12,952 bases of DNA from CAZKYP01 sp964556885. GTDB lineage: Bacteria > Planctomycetota > Phycisphaerae > Sedimentisphaerales > Anaerobacaceae. The stretch's first letter is position 1. Every line of letters starts with the position of its first letter. The position numbers and the translations under genes are program-made. The notes under the pieces are model-generated. The model worked only from the letters and a program-made list of their open reading frames with translations. It was not told where the DNA came from and did no database searches. Of this stretch, positions 5,030 to 12,554 are shown piece after piece. The stretch spans positions 1-12,952 of the forward strand of contig CAZKYP010000093.1 in assembly GCA_964556885.1 (NCBI GenBank), in the 5' to 3' direction.

Positions 5030-6520
5030 TTAGTCGGTCAGGTCTTTCAATAGAACGAAGAAGCTGTGACCTTCCCGGTTTACCAGCAGGAAAGCACGGC
5101 CCTGCTTTTTTGCATTTTCTATTGCTGTATTAAATTCTCTTACGTTTCTGATCGGTTGTCTATTGACTTCTCTGATTAGTGTTCCCGGTGCTAAGCCCAT
5201 GGTGGCGGCTTCCGAGCCGGATTCCACATCTGTAACAATTACGCCGGTCATGTTTTCATAACCGTATCTCTGGGCTAATTCATCGGTCAAAGATCCCACG
5301 GTGAAGCCTAATTTTTCGACGGTTTCCGTTGACAAATTACCATTTGACTGAATTGTTTCGGAACGCTTGCCGAGTATGACGTCTACGTTCTTTTTTTTGC
5401 CGTCCCGCCATATTGTCAAATCGACCTTGGTTCCCGGCTTGAGCATTGAAATACGATTCTGCAAATCGACCATTGACTCGACCGGCTTTCCGTTTACCTC
5501 AAGGATTACGTCGTTGTGTTTGATCCCGGCCTTTTCCGCCGCGGAGTCCGGCGTCACCTCAGGGACAACGACACCTTTAGTGTTTTCGTCCAGACCGAAG
5601 ACAGGGGCGTTGTCGGGTGTGATATCAACTATGCTGACTCCAAGCATACCTCGCTCGACCGTTCCGCTTTCGACTATCTGCTCGTAAGCGTATTTTGCCA
5701 TATTAATCGGTATTGCAAAGCCGATCCCGATGTTGCCTGTCGAGCCTGCTATGGCCGTGTTGATTCCGACTACTTTACCATCGAGATTAATCAACGGCCC
5801 GCCGGAATTGCCGAAATTAATTGCGGCGTCGGTCTGGATGAAGTTTTCCAGGGCCGCAAGGCCGAAGCCGCTTCGCCCCTTGGCGCTTACGATACCCGCT
5901 GTAACGGTGTGACTTAAGCCGAGCGGATTTCCTATTGCAAGCACCCATTCACCGACTTCGAGATTATCGGAGTTGTCAAGTTCGAGATGGCTTAGGTTGC
6001 CTGCGTCTATTTTAATCACGGCTACATCGGAATCCGGGTCGGTGCCGATAATTTTTGCCGTGTATTTCTGGCCGCTGGTAAGCTCAACCTCGAGCTTTTC
6101 AGCCTCGTCGACTACGTGGTTGTTTGTAAGGATATAACCGTCCGATGAGATAATAAATCCGGAACCCTGTGCTATTCTCGGCTCGCTGTATCTGCGCTGC
6201 TGCGGGCTTTGTTGACGGGGCGAACGCCTGCGGAAGAAGTAATTGAAGAAATCGTCATTGAAAGGATCGCCGAACGGCCAGTCGGGACTTGTGGAATATT
6301 CCCTCGTAACGGTTTTTGATGCCTGGATACTGACAACCGCCGGGGAGGCCTTTTCTGCGATTGAGGCGAAGGCTTTGCCCATTTGTCGCAGGGTGGCGAT
6401 ACTATCCTGGCTCTGGGCGAATGCCGATAAGGGGCCGACAATTATAAATAAAAGAAAAGATGCTGAAATAAGCACAAAATGTCGGTTTTTCCTGTTCTTT
6501 CTTAAATTTGCTTTCTGCAT
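5030..6520 (-). CDS. htrA: HtrA/Do-type periplasmic serine protease with two PDZ domains
   Basis: This exported protease and chaperone degrades or refolds damaged envelope proteins. Of its 496 residues, 1-35 form a Sec signal peptide: a basic head, a hydrophobic core, and a probable cut after AFA. A linker rich in aromatic, Q and R residues (about 80-112) precedes the trypsin-like domain (about 113-275). The catalytic triad is visible as His135 in LTNNHVV, Asp165 in DSDVAVI and Ser239 in NFGNSGGPL. PDZ1 spans about 285-385 and PDZ2 about 405-490. The order and length match DegP/DegQ/MucD proteins. GGAGG (6530-6526) lies 5 bases before the ATG. It has its own near-consensus promoter and a strong terminator, so it is probably a single-gene transcript. 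It is divergent from the PIN-TRAM gene. Whether it acts as protease or chaperone cannot be read from sequence. Confidence 0.95.
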   Translation of the reverse strand: MQKANLRKNRKNRHFVLISASFLLFIIVGPLSAFAQSQDSIATLRQMGKAFASIAEKASPAVVSIQASKTVTREYSTSPDWPFGDPFNDDFFNYFFRRRSPRQQSPQQRRYSEPRIAQGSGFIISSDGYILTNNHVVDEAEKLEVELTSGQKYTAKIIGTDPDSDVAVIKIDAGNLSHLELDNSDNLEVGEWVLAIGNPLGLSHTVTAGIVSAKGRSGFGLAALENFIQTDAAINFGNSGGPLINLDGKVVGINTAIAGSTGNIGIGFAIPINMAKYAYEQIVESGTVERGMLGVSIVDITPDNAPVFGLDENTKGVVVPEVTPDSAAEKAGIKHNDVILEVNGKPVESMVDLQNRISMLKPGTKVDLTIWRDGKKKNVDVILGKRSETIQSNGNLSTETVEKLGFTVGSLTDELAQRYGYENMTGVIVTDVESGSEAATMGLAPGTLIREVNRQPIRNVREFNTAIENAKKQGRAFLLVNREGHSFFVLLKDLTD

Positions 6521-6608
6521 TTTAACCTCCGGTTTTCAAAGTAAATAAAACTGCCACAAAGACCTATAATCCGAATAGGATAGGTACGAATCAACGGTTT
6601 ACAATACG

Positions 6609-6637
6609 ATTCTATTTATCGAAAGTTCACCTGTCAA
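6609..6637 (-). promoter_or_regulatory. Sigma-70-type promoter for htrA
   Basis: Minus-strand -35 TTGACA (6637-6632, perfect), 17-base spacer, -10 TAGAAT (6614-6609, 5 of 6). The predicted start near 6602 leaves a leader of about 80 bases before the GGAGG site. Confidence 0.75.
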
Positions 6638-6831
6638 AGTTTTTGCCCGCGATTTTCGATTAGATATTGTCGTAATAAACGGCTTTTTTGGAATTTCGGC
6701 ACTTTATGTGAATTCGATATATCGATGTATTTTGGTTGTTTTATGAAACATTTAACTATATAAAAAAGTATATAGAATGGATGAAAATAGCCGTAATAGA
6801 TGTAGGTACGCGTCGTTCTTATGGTAGTATA
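6638..6831. other. Gene-free divergent upstream region of htrA and PIN-TRAM gene
   Basis: This is very AT-rich spacer between the two promoters. It holds a 12-base perfect palindrome TCGATATATCGA (6714-6725) and an inverted repeat CTATATA/TATATAG (6756-6762 and 6769-6775) around AAAAAG. Either could be an operator, but both are low-complexity AT words. Short ORFs here on both strands lack ribosome sites. Confidence 0.4.
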
Positions 6832-6860
6832 TTGATTATTAGTTACAGGTCGGGTATAAT
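6832..6860 (+). promoter_or_regulatory. Sigma-70-type promoter for the PIN-TRAM gene
   Basis: -35 TTGATT (6832-6837), 17-base spacer, perfect -10 TATAAT (6855-6860). The expected start is near 6867. GGAGG (6901-6905) then stands 9 bases before the ATG. Confidence 0.75.
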
Positions 6861-6914
6861 AATAAGCGTCTTAATATATAGATTTCCGTCATAATAACGT
6901 GGAGGTTCATAATA

Positions 6915-8069
6915 ATGAAATTACTTTGGATTTTCAGGGCTATCTTTCTGATTATTGTCGTAGCGGTTCTTTTCGTGAGCATCAGTTCAGATATAATGGA
7001 GAAGAATAAGGCGGGCGATGAATCAAGCGACGCCTATACCCGCAATGTGAGTGCCATTATCTGGAGCACCGTAGGGATGACCGTGTTTGTTTTTCTGCTG
7101 GATGTTCTTACACCCAAAAAGAAGTTCAGTGCCCTGGCAGGCGTATTCTTCGGTTTGCTGGTTGGGATATTTATTAGCTGGGCGTTGTCTCATGTAGTGG
7201 ATATGTTGTTGGAGACATTCAGGATCGATATAACCCCGCCGGCCAGCATAGCAATTAAATGGATGATGGGCGTGTGTATTTGTTATCTTACAATCAGCAT
7301 TGTTATGCGGACCAAGGACGATGTTCGTTTTGTGATTCCCTATGTCGAATTTGCCAAGCAGACCAAAGGCGCCAGGCCGCTGATCCTGGATACTTCGGCG
7401 ATTATCGACGGGCGGATTCTGGATTTATGCCAGAGCAGGCTGTTCGATGCGCCTCTGGTTGTTCCCCGCTTTGTGCTGAACGAGCTGCAGCTTGTTGCGG
7501 ATTCGGCGGACAAGCTCAAACGCAATCGCGGCAGACGCGGGCTTGACATACTCAATAAGATGCAGACGAATCCGATTATTGACGTGGAAATTGATGATAC
7601 TGCCGTTGTTGAGGTGGAAGATGTCAAAGGTGTGGACCAGAAACTGATGATGTTTACCAAGGCGTGTAATGGACGGCTGGCAACGACAGATTACAATCTC
7701 AGCAAAGTCGCTCAGGTCAGGGAGGTTGACGTTGTCAATATCAACGACCTCGCCAATGCCCTGAAGGTGGTCGTGCTGCCGGGCGAGACAATGGAGGTAA
7801 AGATAATAAAACCGGGCGAAGAGGCCGATCAGGGTATCGGTTATATGGATGACGGGACAATGATCGTTGTTGAGGGGGCGCGTAATAAAATCGGACGGGA
7901 ACTGGTTATCAGTGTTACAAGCTCACTTCAGACTTCGGCGGGCAAAATGATTTTCGGCAGGTTCGAAGGATTTCCACAAAGGATGAACAATGATAACCAG
8001 CGCAGGCCCAACAGAAGGCTGGTCAGAACAAACACGTCCGTCGGTGAGGCTGATAAAGAACAAAGCTGA
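6915..8069 (+). CDS. Membrane-anchored PIN-TRAM domain protein (YacL-like)
   Basis: This 384-residue protein has four hydrophobic segments in the first 132 residues (about 4-23, 46-64, 72-92, 113-130). A PIN nuclease-fold domain follows at about 154-275, then a TRAM domain at about 285-347 and a basic, disordered tail (about 355-384). The PIN acidic residues are present: Asp159 and Asp165 in ILDTSAIIDGR, Glu190 in VLNE, Asp241 and Asp259. TRAM is an RNA-binding beta-barrel, so the protein likely binds or cleaves RNA at the inner membrane; that is inferred from domains, not shown. Bacillus YacL has the same architecture. This is not a toxin of a VapBC pair: the PIN domain sits in a large membrane protein and no antitoxin gene is adjacent. 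It has its own promoter and GGAGG site. It converges on the ispG operon. Confidence 0.92.
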   Translation: MKLLWIFRAIFLIIVVAVLFVSISSDIMEKNKAGDESSDAYTRNVSAIIWSTVGMTVFVFLLDVLTPKKKFSALAGVFFGLLVGIFISWALSHVVDMLLETFRIDITPPASIAIKWMMGVCICYLTISIVMRTKDDVRFVIPYVEFAKQTKGARPLILDTSAIIDGRILDLCQSRLFDAPLVVPRFVLNELQLVADSADKLKRNRGRRGLDILNKMQTNPIIDVEIDDTAVVEVEDVKGVDQKLMMFTKACNGRLATTDYNLSKVAQVREVDVVNINDLANALKVVVLPGETMEVKIIKPGEEADQGIGYMDDGTMIVVEGARNKIGRELVISVTSSLQTSAGKMIFGRFEGFPQRMNNDNQRRPNRRLVRTNTSVGEADKEQS

Positions 8070-8071
8070 GC

Positions 8072-8095
8072 CGGAAAATATTCTTTAATTTTCCG
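8072..8095. terminator. Hairpin between converging genes, possible terminator
   Basis: CGGAAAAT (8072-8079) and ATTTTCCG (8088-8095) form a perfect 8-base stem with an 8-base loop, 2 bases after the PIN-TRAM stop and 7 before the facing stop at 8103. No long T-run follows on either strand; the T-rich part is in the arms. It is plausible as a weak bidirectional end. Confidence 0.45.
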
Positions 8096-8102
8096 TGTCG
8101 GT

Positions 8103-8807
8103 TTATATAACTCGTTTGGACCTGATGAGGCATTTCAGGAATGTGGCTGCTGCGATCAGGCAGCCGGCCGCAAACAACGGCTTGTAGAAGTACGAGTCGA
8201 AATCATCCTGCCGGATGTGCAGGCCGGGGATACAAAAAGACACGACCACGATAATACCGGCCGAAAGGAAAGCGAGCCAGTCGAAAAATGTCGTTTTAAC
8301 GGGCTTTCCACGAGAGTCACCATATAGAATCATCATTGCGAACACGAGCATCATAATCGATATAATGACCGGATAAAGAACCGGCGAGGCCCAGGACAGC
8401 GGGATTAAAAACAAAATGTCCCAGTCCATGATTGTCACGGGCCAGCCAATCAGGACTTTCAGCCAGATGTAATAGAAAATGTCCCAGACCGCGAAGATGG
8501 TCAGAAAATAAGCGAATCGCTGTCGAAGATTCTTCCCGAACAGCCACGAGCCGGTAAGAATCAGGACGATTGTTGCGGCCTCTCTGCCGATTTCCGTCAG
8601 CAAAAGGGGCCTTCGCTGTAATATTGTCCCGAAATCGGTGAGGGGAAAATTAAAGCCGTTCGGGTGGAAGATTTCTCTCAAATACACGACCACGGCCGCT
8701 TCGATATATCCGAACGCGATACTGAAAACGACAACAATGCAAAATCTTATCAATGTCGTTTTCAGCGGCCCCGGGGATTTATTGATTAAACGTTTGCCGG
8801 CGTCCAT
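8103..8807 (-). CDS. Conserved-looking polytopic membrane protein, function unknown
   Basis: This 234-residue integral membrane protein has about six hydrophobic segments, near 18-42, 74-92, 97-118, 128-165 (probably two) and 175-195, plus a C-terminal one at 208-226. Recognisable features are GYIEAAVVVYLREI at the end of the first segment, REAATIV at the second, the aromatic motif FAVWDIFYYIWLKV at about 104-117 and WDILFLIPLSWASPVLYP at about 128-145. I recall similar unnamed membrane proteins in other bacteria but know no function. Conserved charged residues inside or next to the segments hint at more than a structural role. Its ATG is only 3 bases after the ispG stop and it lacks a clear ribosome site, so it is probably coupled to ispG. 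That is a genomic link, not evidence of a role in isoprenoid synthesis. Confidence 0.8.
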   Translation of the reverse strand: MDAGKRLINKSPGPLKTTLIRFCIVVVFSIAFGYIEAAVVVYLREIFHPNGFNFPLTDFGTILQRRPLLLTEIGREAATIVLILTGSWLFGKNLRQRFAYFLTIFAVWDIFYYIWLKVLIGWPVTIMDWDILFLIPLSWASPVLYPVIISIMMLVFAMMILYGDSRGKPVKTTFFDWLAFLSAGIIVVVSFCIPGLHIRQDDFDSYFYKPLFAAGCLIAAATFLKCLIRSKRVI

Positions 8808-8810
8808 AGG

Positions 8811-9869
8811 TCATATCTTTTGTAATTCTTTTATGATTGCGGGAAGAATTTTGCTTTCCGGGACCACGGCGATTTTTTTGCCATTGCGATAGATGTATGC
8901 CTTGTTCTTTCCGGCGCAAAGTGCCAGGTCGGCACCGGCCGCTTCGCCCGGCCCGTTGACTATGCAGCCCATAACCGCGACACGAATCGGTTTGTCAATT
9001 TGCCGTAATGCCTTTTCGATGCGGCGGGCCAGTTTTACAACATCTATTTCGGCCCGTGCGCAGGTCGGGCAGACTATCAACTCCGGCCCTGAACGCTCGT
9101 AAAGCCCGAGCGAAATAAGTATCTGTTTTGCAATATCGATTTCCTTAACGGGATTGCCGGCAACGCTGACCCTTATGGTGTCACCGATGCCTTCGGTCAG
9201 AAGCGTGCCTATGGCAATGGCCGAAGGTATTCGTGCATCTTCGGGCAGGCCGGCGTGGGTCAGGCCGAGATGAATGGGATAATCGAAGGCACCTGCAATT
9301 GCGCGGTTGATTTCGATGGTCCTGAGGGTGTCACTGCTTTTTGCGCTGAGAACGATTTGGTCGAAGCCGCGCCCCTCGAAAAGCCGGATATATTTTTTCA
9401 TCTCTTTGAGCATCAGGGCCGTGCGTTTTTGATATGGGACGAACTGTTTTTGATAATCTGCGATACTTGCTTCGTTGACGCCGATGCGAATGGCGGTTCG
9501 ATGCATTTTGGCCGCATCGATTATGCGAAGGATGTCCTTGCGACTTTTAATATTACCGGGATTGAGCCGGATTTTGGCGGCGCCCGCCTCTATCGCTTCG
9601 ACGGCCCGGTCCGGGCTGAAATGGATGTCGGCTATGATGGGGATATTAACTTTTTGTATGATTTTAGCCAGGGCTTCCGTATCGCCGCGCCGCGGAACCG
9701 CGATTCTTACTAACTCACAGCCGGCCCGGATGAGCTGGTTTATCTGCCTTACACAACGCCCGACATTGGTTGTCGGCACCTTTGTCATCGACTGAATAAT
9801 GATGGGGGCGCCAGAGCCAAGCGTTATCGGGCCAACTTTAACGGTTTTTGTCTTTCTTCTTTTGATCAT
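8811..9869 (-). CDS. ispG: 4-hydroxy-3-methylbut-2-enyl diphosphate synthase
   Basis: This iron-sulfur enzyme of the MEP pathway reductively opens the cyclodiphosphate MEcPP to HMBPP, the step before IspH. The 352 residues form the usual bacterial two-part protein. First comes a TIM-barrel part (RRKTKTVKVGPITLGSGAPI, QSMT, ADIHFSPDRA, KIRLNPGNI, RIGVNEAS). Then comes a C-terminal cluster domain. The 4Fe-4S ligands are visible as Cys267 and Cys270 in CPTC, Cys302 in MGCIVNGPGE and Glu309 of the same motif. They match the E. coli ligands with an offset of three. It lacks the extra middle domain of plant-type enzymes. The ATG has no ribosome site, and a good promoter ends only 7 bases upstream, so the message may be leaderless. 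The membrane protein gene follows after 3 bases. Confidence 0.97.
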   Translation of the reverse strand: MIKRRKTKTVKVGPITLGSGAPIIIQSMTKVPTTNVGRCVRQINQLIRAGCELVRIAVPRRGDTEALAKIIQKVNIPIIADIHFSPDRAVEAIEAGAAKIRLNPGNIKSRKDILRIIDAAKMHRTAIRIGVNEASIADYQKQFVPYQKRTALMLKEMKKYIRLFEGRGFDQIVLSAKSSDTLRTIEINRAIAGAFDYPIHLGLTHAGLPEDARIPSAIAIGTLLTEGIGDTIRVSVAGNPVKEIDIAKQILISLGLYERSGPELIVCPTCARAEIDVVKLARRIEKALRQIDKPIRVAVMGCIVNGPGEAAGADLALCAGKNKAYIYRNGKKIAVVPESKILPAIIKELQKI

Positions 9870-9876
9870 AACCGAA

Positions 9877-9905
9877 ATTGTAGCTTGTTATGCCTCATCG
9901 GGCAA
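9877..9905 (-). promoter_or_regulatory. Promoter placed for leaderless ispG transcription
   Basis: Minus-strand TTGCCC (9905-9900, 4 of 6), 17-base spacer, TACAAT (9882-9877, 5 of 6). The -10 ends 7 bases before the ispG ATG, so transcription would start at or next to the A of the start codon. A weaker alternative lies further upstream (TTGGCA, 17 bases, TTAATT). Confidence 0.5.
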
Positions 9906-10005
9906 ATTAAAATAGTTCAGCTCATAATGCCAACCGGAGAATCGTAATTTTGATTTCCTGTTGATATGTGGAACTTTGGAACGTGTGTCGTAGAAAAGGA
10001 TTTTC

Positions 10006-11184
10006 ATGAAACGTTGTCAGCATTGTGTACTCCCTGATAATTACCCCGGTATCGAATTCGATGGGAACGGCGTATGTTCGTATTGCGCGAATTACAGGAA
10101 ACTCCAGCCGCCGCCGGCCAAAGAACAGGAACTTTTGAAGTTGGTCGAAAAGGCCCGGCGGAACAAGGGCCGGTATCAGGCGATAGTGCCGATTAGCGGC
10201 GGCAAGGACAGCGCTTATGCACTCTATATGGCACGCAGGGAATTCGGCCTGAGGGTCCTGGCGATAAATTTCGATAACGGTTTCCGCAGCGCCTCGGCCG
10301 AAGCCAACCTCAAGACACTGACCACCAAATTGGATGTGGATTATATCTCGATAAAGCCGAACTGGGAATTGATGCGAAATCTCTATTGTGCGTTTGTGAA
10401 AATCACCGGAGAATTCTGTACCGTCTGCAACGCAATGGGTTACCTGACCATACTGACCAGAATTATCGAGGAGCAAAAACGAGTCGGCTCCAAGCTGCTT
10501 ATTTTCGGTGGATGGTCGGAAAATCTCGAAGCAATGACGGGGGTGTACTCTTTCGATTTTCGGTATTTTTACAATGTTATTAGCGAGGCCGGATTGTCCG
10601 GTATGCTGCGGCGTTCGCCGATGATTGACGAGCTTTGTCTCGATGTTCTTATTAATACCTCCGACCCGCGAATGACGGTCAGGGACAGGACCATACCGTT
10701 TGACTATGTCATGCTGCCGGATTATGTCACCTGGGACATCAACGAGATATCAACAGTCTTAAAGGACCGGGTAGGGTGGTCGCCCCCGGCGTCTGCGGAA
10801 AACGAGACGCATTTCGACTGTGACATGTATCCAGTGGCCAAATACTTCGAACGACACAAGTACGGATTCAGCCAGAGTACCATTACTTACAGCTCAATGG
10901 TGCGGGCCGGACTGCTCAGCCGCAGTGAAGCCTTTGAAAGGGTGCAAAACGAACCCAAAGCAGTTCCAGCCGAGTTCACGGAGTTCCTGAATGTCCTCGG
11001 GCTTTTGGAAAACGATGTGAACTGGAACGGCAGGTGGCACCCGCAGCGAATGAAGGAAGAAAAATCGTCCGAACGAGCGAAGGTCTTTCCGAAAAAACGT
11101 TTTATAATCAAAACACTTTTGAAAAGAAAGTTAATCGATATCAAGTTGTCCATCCAGAGAATCCTGAGGATGTTTAAATCATAA
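10006..11184 (+). CDS. N-acetyl sugar amidotransferase (WbpG/PseA-like PP-loop enzyme)
   Basis: This 392-residue cytoplasmic ATP-dependent enzyme belongs to the adenine-nucleotide alpha-hydrolase/PP-loop superfamily. The N-terminus has a probable zinc site built from Cys4-x2-Cys7 and Cys24-x2-Cys27. The PP-loop SGGKDSAYAL lies at 64-73, and a second pair, Cys138-x2-Cys141, is in GEFCTVCNAMG. Relatives such as WbpG and PseA convert an acetamido group of a nucleotide sugar to an acetamidino group for surface glycans, using ammonia from a HisH/HisF-type pair. That pair is not in this window. The tail after about 355 is strongly basic (KRFIIKTLLKRK) and may contact the membrane. AGGA stands 5 bases before the ATG. 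It is divergent from ispG and followed after 83 bases by the alpha/beta hydrolase on the same strand. The substrate is not determinable. Confidence 0.87.
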   Translation: MKRCQHCVLPDNYPGIEFDGNGVCSYCANYRKLQPPPAKEQELLKLVEKARRNKGRYQAIVPISGGKDSAYALYMARREFGLRVLAINFDNGFRSASAEANLKTLTTKLDVDYISIKPNWELMRNLYCAFVKITGEFCTVCNAMGYLTILTRIIEEQKRVGSKLLIFGGWSENLEAMTGVYSFDFRYFYNVISEAGLSGMLRRSPMIDELCLDVLINTSDPRMTVRDRTIPFDYVMLPDYVTWDINEISTVLKDRVGWSPPASAENETHFDCDMYPVAKYFERHKYGFSQSTITYSSMVRAGLLSRSEAFERVQNEPKAVPAEFTEFLNVLGLLENDVNWNGRWHPQRMKEEKSSERAKVFPKKRFIIKTLLKRKLIDIKLSIQRILRMFKS

Positions 11185-11267
11185 AAAACTTTATAAATAT
11201 TTCTGGCATTTTTGGTCGGCAGGCGGTAGAAAATGCGGTTTTAACCGGTTTGGATTGATATGCGATT

Positions 11268-12116
11268 ATGGGCTTAGCGCTGCTATATATAGCTATTGTT
11301 GTTTTTATCATTTACTGGGGTTGGGGAGTGATACTCTATATAATGCAGCCGAAATTCCTTTACAGCCCTTTGAAGGGAGTTGTCTATACTCCGGGTGATT
11401 TGGGTCTGGATTTCGAGGATGTGGTTTTTCAGACCGGTGACGGCCTTCAGTTAAGCGGCTGGTACATCCCGAGGGCCGGGTCGGAATTTACGATTCTCTA
11501 TTGTCACGGCAACGGCGGCAATATGATGCACTGCCTGGACAGTATAAACATTTTTTACAATCTCGGACTGAGCTGCTTTATTTTTGACTATCGCGGCTAC
11601 GGGCTAAGCGAGGGCAGGCCTACCGAACAAGGTACATATCTGGACGCCGAGGCCGCATACAAATTCCTGACGCAAACAAAGAAAATCCCGCCGGAGAATA
11701 TTATTTTATTCGGCCGCTCACTGGGCGGAAGTATCGCCGCACATCTCGCGGCCAAGGTCGAGGCGGGGGGCCTTGTTGTCGAAAGCTCGTTCACATCATA
11801 CACCGACATCGGCAAAAAATTCTATCCGTATATGCCCGTCAGGTGGTTCGCGAGGTTCAGCTACAGGACGATTGATTTTATCGGGGACGTCCGCTGCCCG
11901 GTGATGTTTGTTTACAGTAAAAACGACGAGGTGATACCGTTCGAATTCGGGCCGCAGCTTTACGAAGCCGCGAACGAGCCGAAGGAATTCGTCGAGATAT
12001 TCGGCAGCCACAACGACGGCTTTCTAACCTCCGGCGAGGTTTATAAACAAGCCTGGACAAAATGGATCACATTCCTGCAGGAATCCAAACAACAAGCCGC
12101 CCACCAGGCCTCGTAG
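11268..12116 (+). CDS. Membrane-anchored alpha/beta hydrolase (BEM46/ABHD13-like)
   Basis: This serine hydrolase has 282 residues. One N-terminal hydrophobic helix (about 3-24) probably anchors it, with the catalytic domain following. Visible elements are the oxyanion-hole motif HGNGGN at 80-85, DYRGYGLSEGRP at 107-118, and the nucleophile elbow GRSLGG with Ser151. Asp220 in YSKNDEVIPF and His248 in GSHNDGF complete the triad. The architecture matches BEM46/ABHD13 and YqkD/FrsA-type hydrolases, whose natural substrates are mostly unknown; esters or thioesters are likely. The ATG has no ribosome site, and an in-frame stop lies 10 bases upstream, so the start is constrained. The amidotransferase gene 83 bases upstream is in the same direction and may share a transcript. 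The stop is only 8 bases from the stop of the facing stress-protein gene. Confidence 0.9.
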   Translation: MGLALLYIAIVVFIIYWGWGVILYIMQPKFLYSPLKGVVYTPGDLGLDFEDVVFQTGDGLQLSGWYIPRAGSEFTILYCHGNGGNMMHCLDSINIFYNLGLSCFIFDYRGYGLSEGRPTEQGTYLDAEAAYKFLTQTKKIPPENIILFGRSLGGSIAAHLAAKVEAGGLVVESSFTSYTDIGKKFYPYMPVRWFARFSYRTIDFIGDVRCPVMFVYSKNDEVIPFEFGPQLYEAANEPKEFVEIFGSHNDGFLTSGEVYKQAWTKWITFLQESKQQAAHQAS

Positions 12117-12124
12117 AGATAATG

Positions 12125-12553
12125 TCATTGCGACGCCTGTTTTGCAGGCCGCGGTCCTATAAGCAGAAGAGGTATGCTGATCCTGTGCTTGAGGGTCCGG
12201 GAGACACTTCCGAACAAGATGTCACCCACGAAAGAATGACCATGAGTTGCCATTGCCACGAGGTCATAATCCTTTCCCTCGATCTCCTTAAGCAGCTCAT
12301 CATCCGGCTCGCCGCTTCTGATCACGATGTTTGCATCGATGCCCTTTGCCTTTAATATCTCACACTGTGATTTCAAGCACGCTTCGGCCTGTTTATGCAA
12401 TACTCGTTCCTGGTCGAGCGTGTGGGAATGCACCACGTGTATCAGGTAGACCTGAGATTTGTTCTGAATCGCCAGGGCCGACACATGCTCGATGATGACA
12501 TCATCTACTGCCGAGCAGTCCATGGCGACAAGGATCTTTTTGTATACTTGCAT
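12125..12553 (-). CDS. Universal stress protein (UspA domain)
   Basis: This single Usp domain of 142 residues is cytoplasmic and has the nucleotide-binding alpha/beta fold. The first strand and loop KKILVAMDCSAVDD (about 5-18) carry the conserved Asp12. DLVAMATHGHSF and then FGSVSRTLKHRISIPLLLI form the C-terminal ATP-binding loop. It matches the G-x2-G-x9-G(S/T) signature except that the first glycine is alanine (ATHG), a common variant. The protein probably binds ATP or AMP and modulates a partner or stress response. A strong GGAGG (12563-12559) inside the last codons of the Nramp gene is 5 bases before its ATG. The Nramp stop is one base upstream, so the two are translationally coupled. 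That suggests a sensor or regulator of metal transport, by inference. Confidence 0.93.
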   Translation of the reverse strand: MQVYKKILVAMDCSAVDDVIIEHVSALAIQNKSQVYLIHVVHSHTLDQERVLHKQAEACLKSQCEILKAKGIDANIVIRSGEPDDELLKEIEGKDYDLVAMATHGHSFVGDILFGSVSRTLKHRISIPLLLIGPRPAKQASQ

Positions 12554-12554
12554 G

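Noticed and set aside
6778..6828. 16-codon ORF upstream of the PIN-TRAM gene
   Set aside because: It has no ribosome site and lies upstream of the mapped-looking promoter.
6915..8069. VapC-type toxin reading of the PIN domain
   Set aside because: Four membrane segments, a TRAM domain, 384 residues and no antitoxin gene; this is the YacL-like architecture instead.
9255..9713. 152-codon plus-strand ORF inside ispG
   Set aside because: It is antisense to conserved IspG motifs; a frame shadow.
9922..10476. 184-codon minus-strand ORF overlapping the amidotransferase
   Set aside because: It is antisense to the zinc and PP-loop coding region, whose family match on the plus strand is clear.
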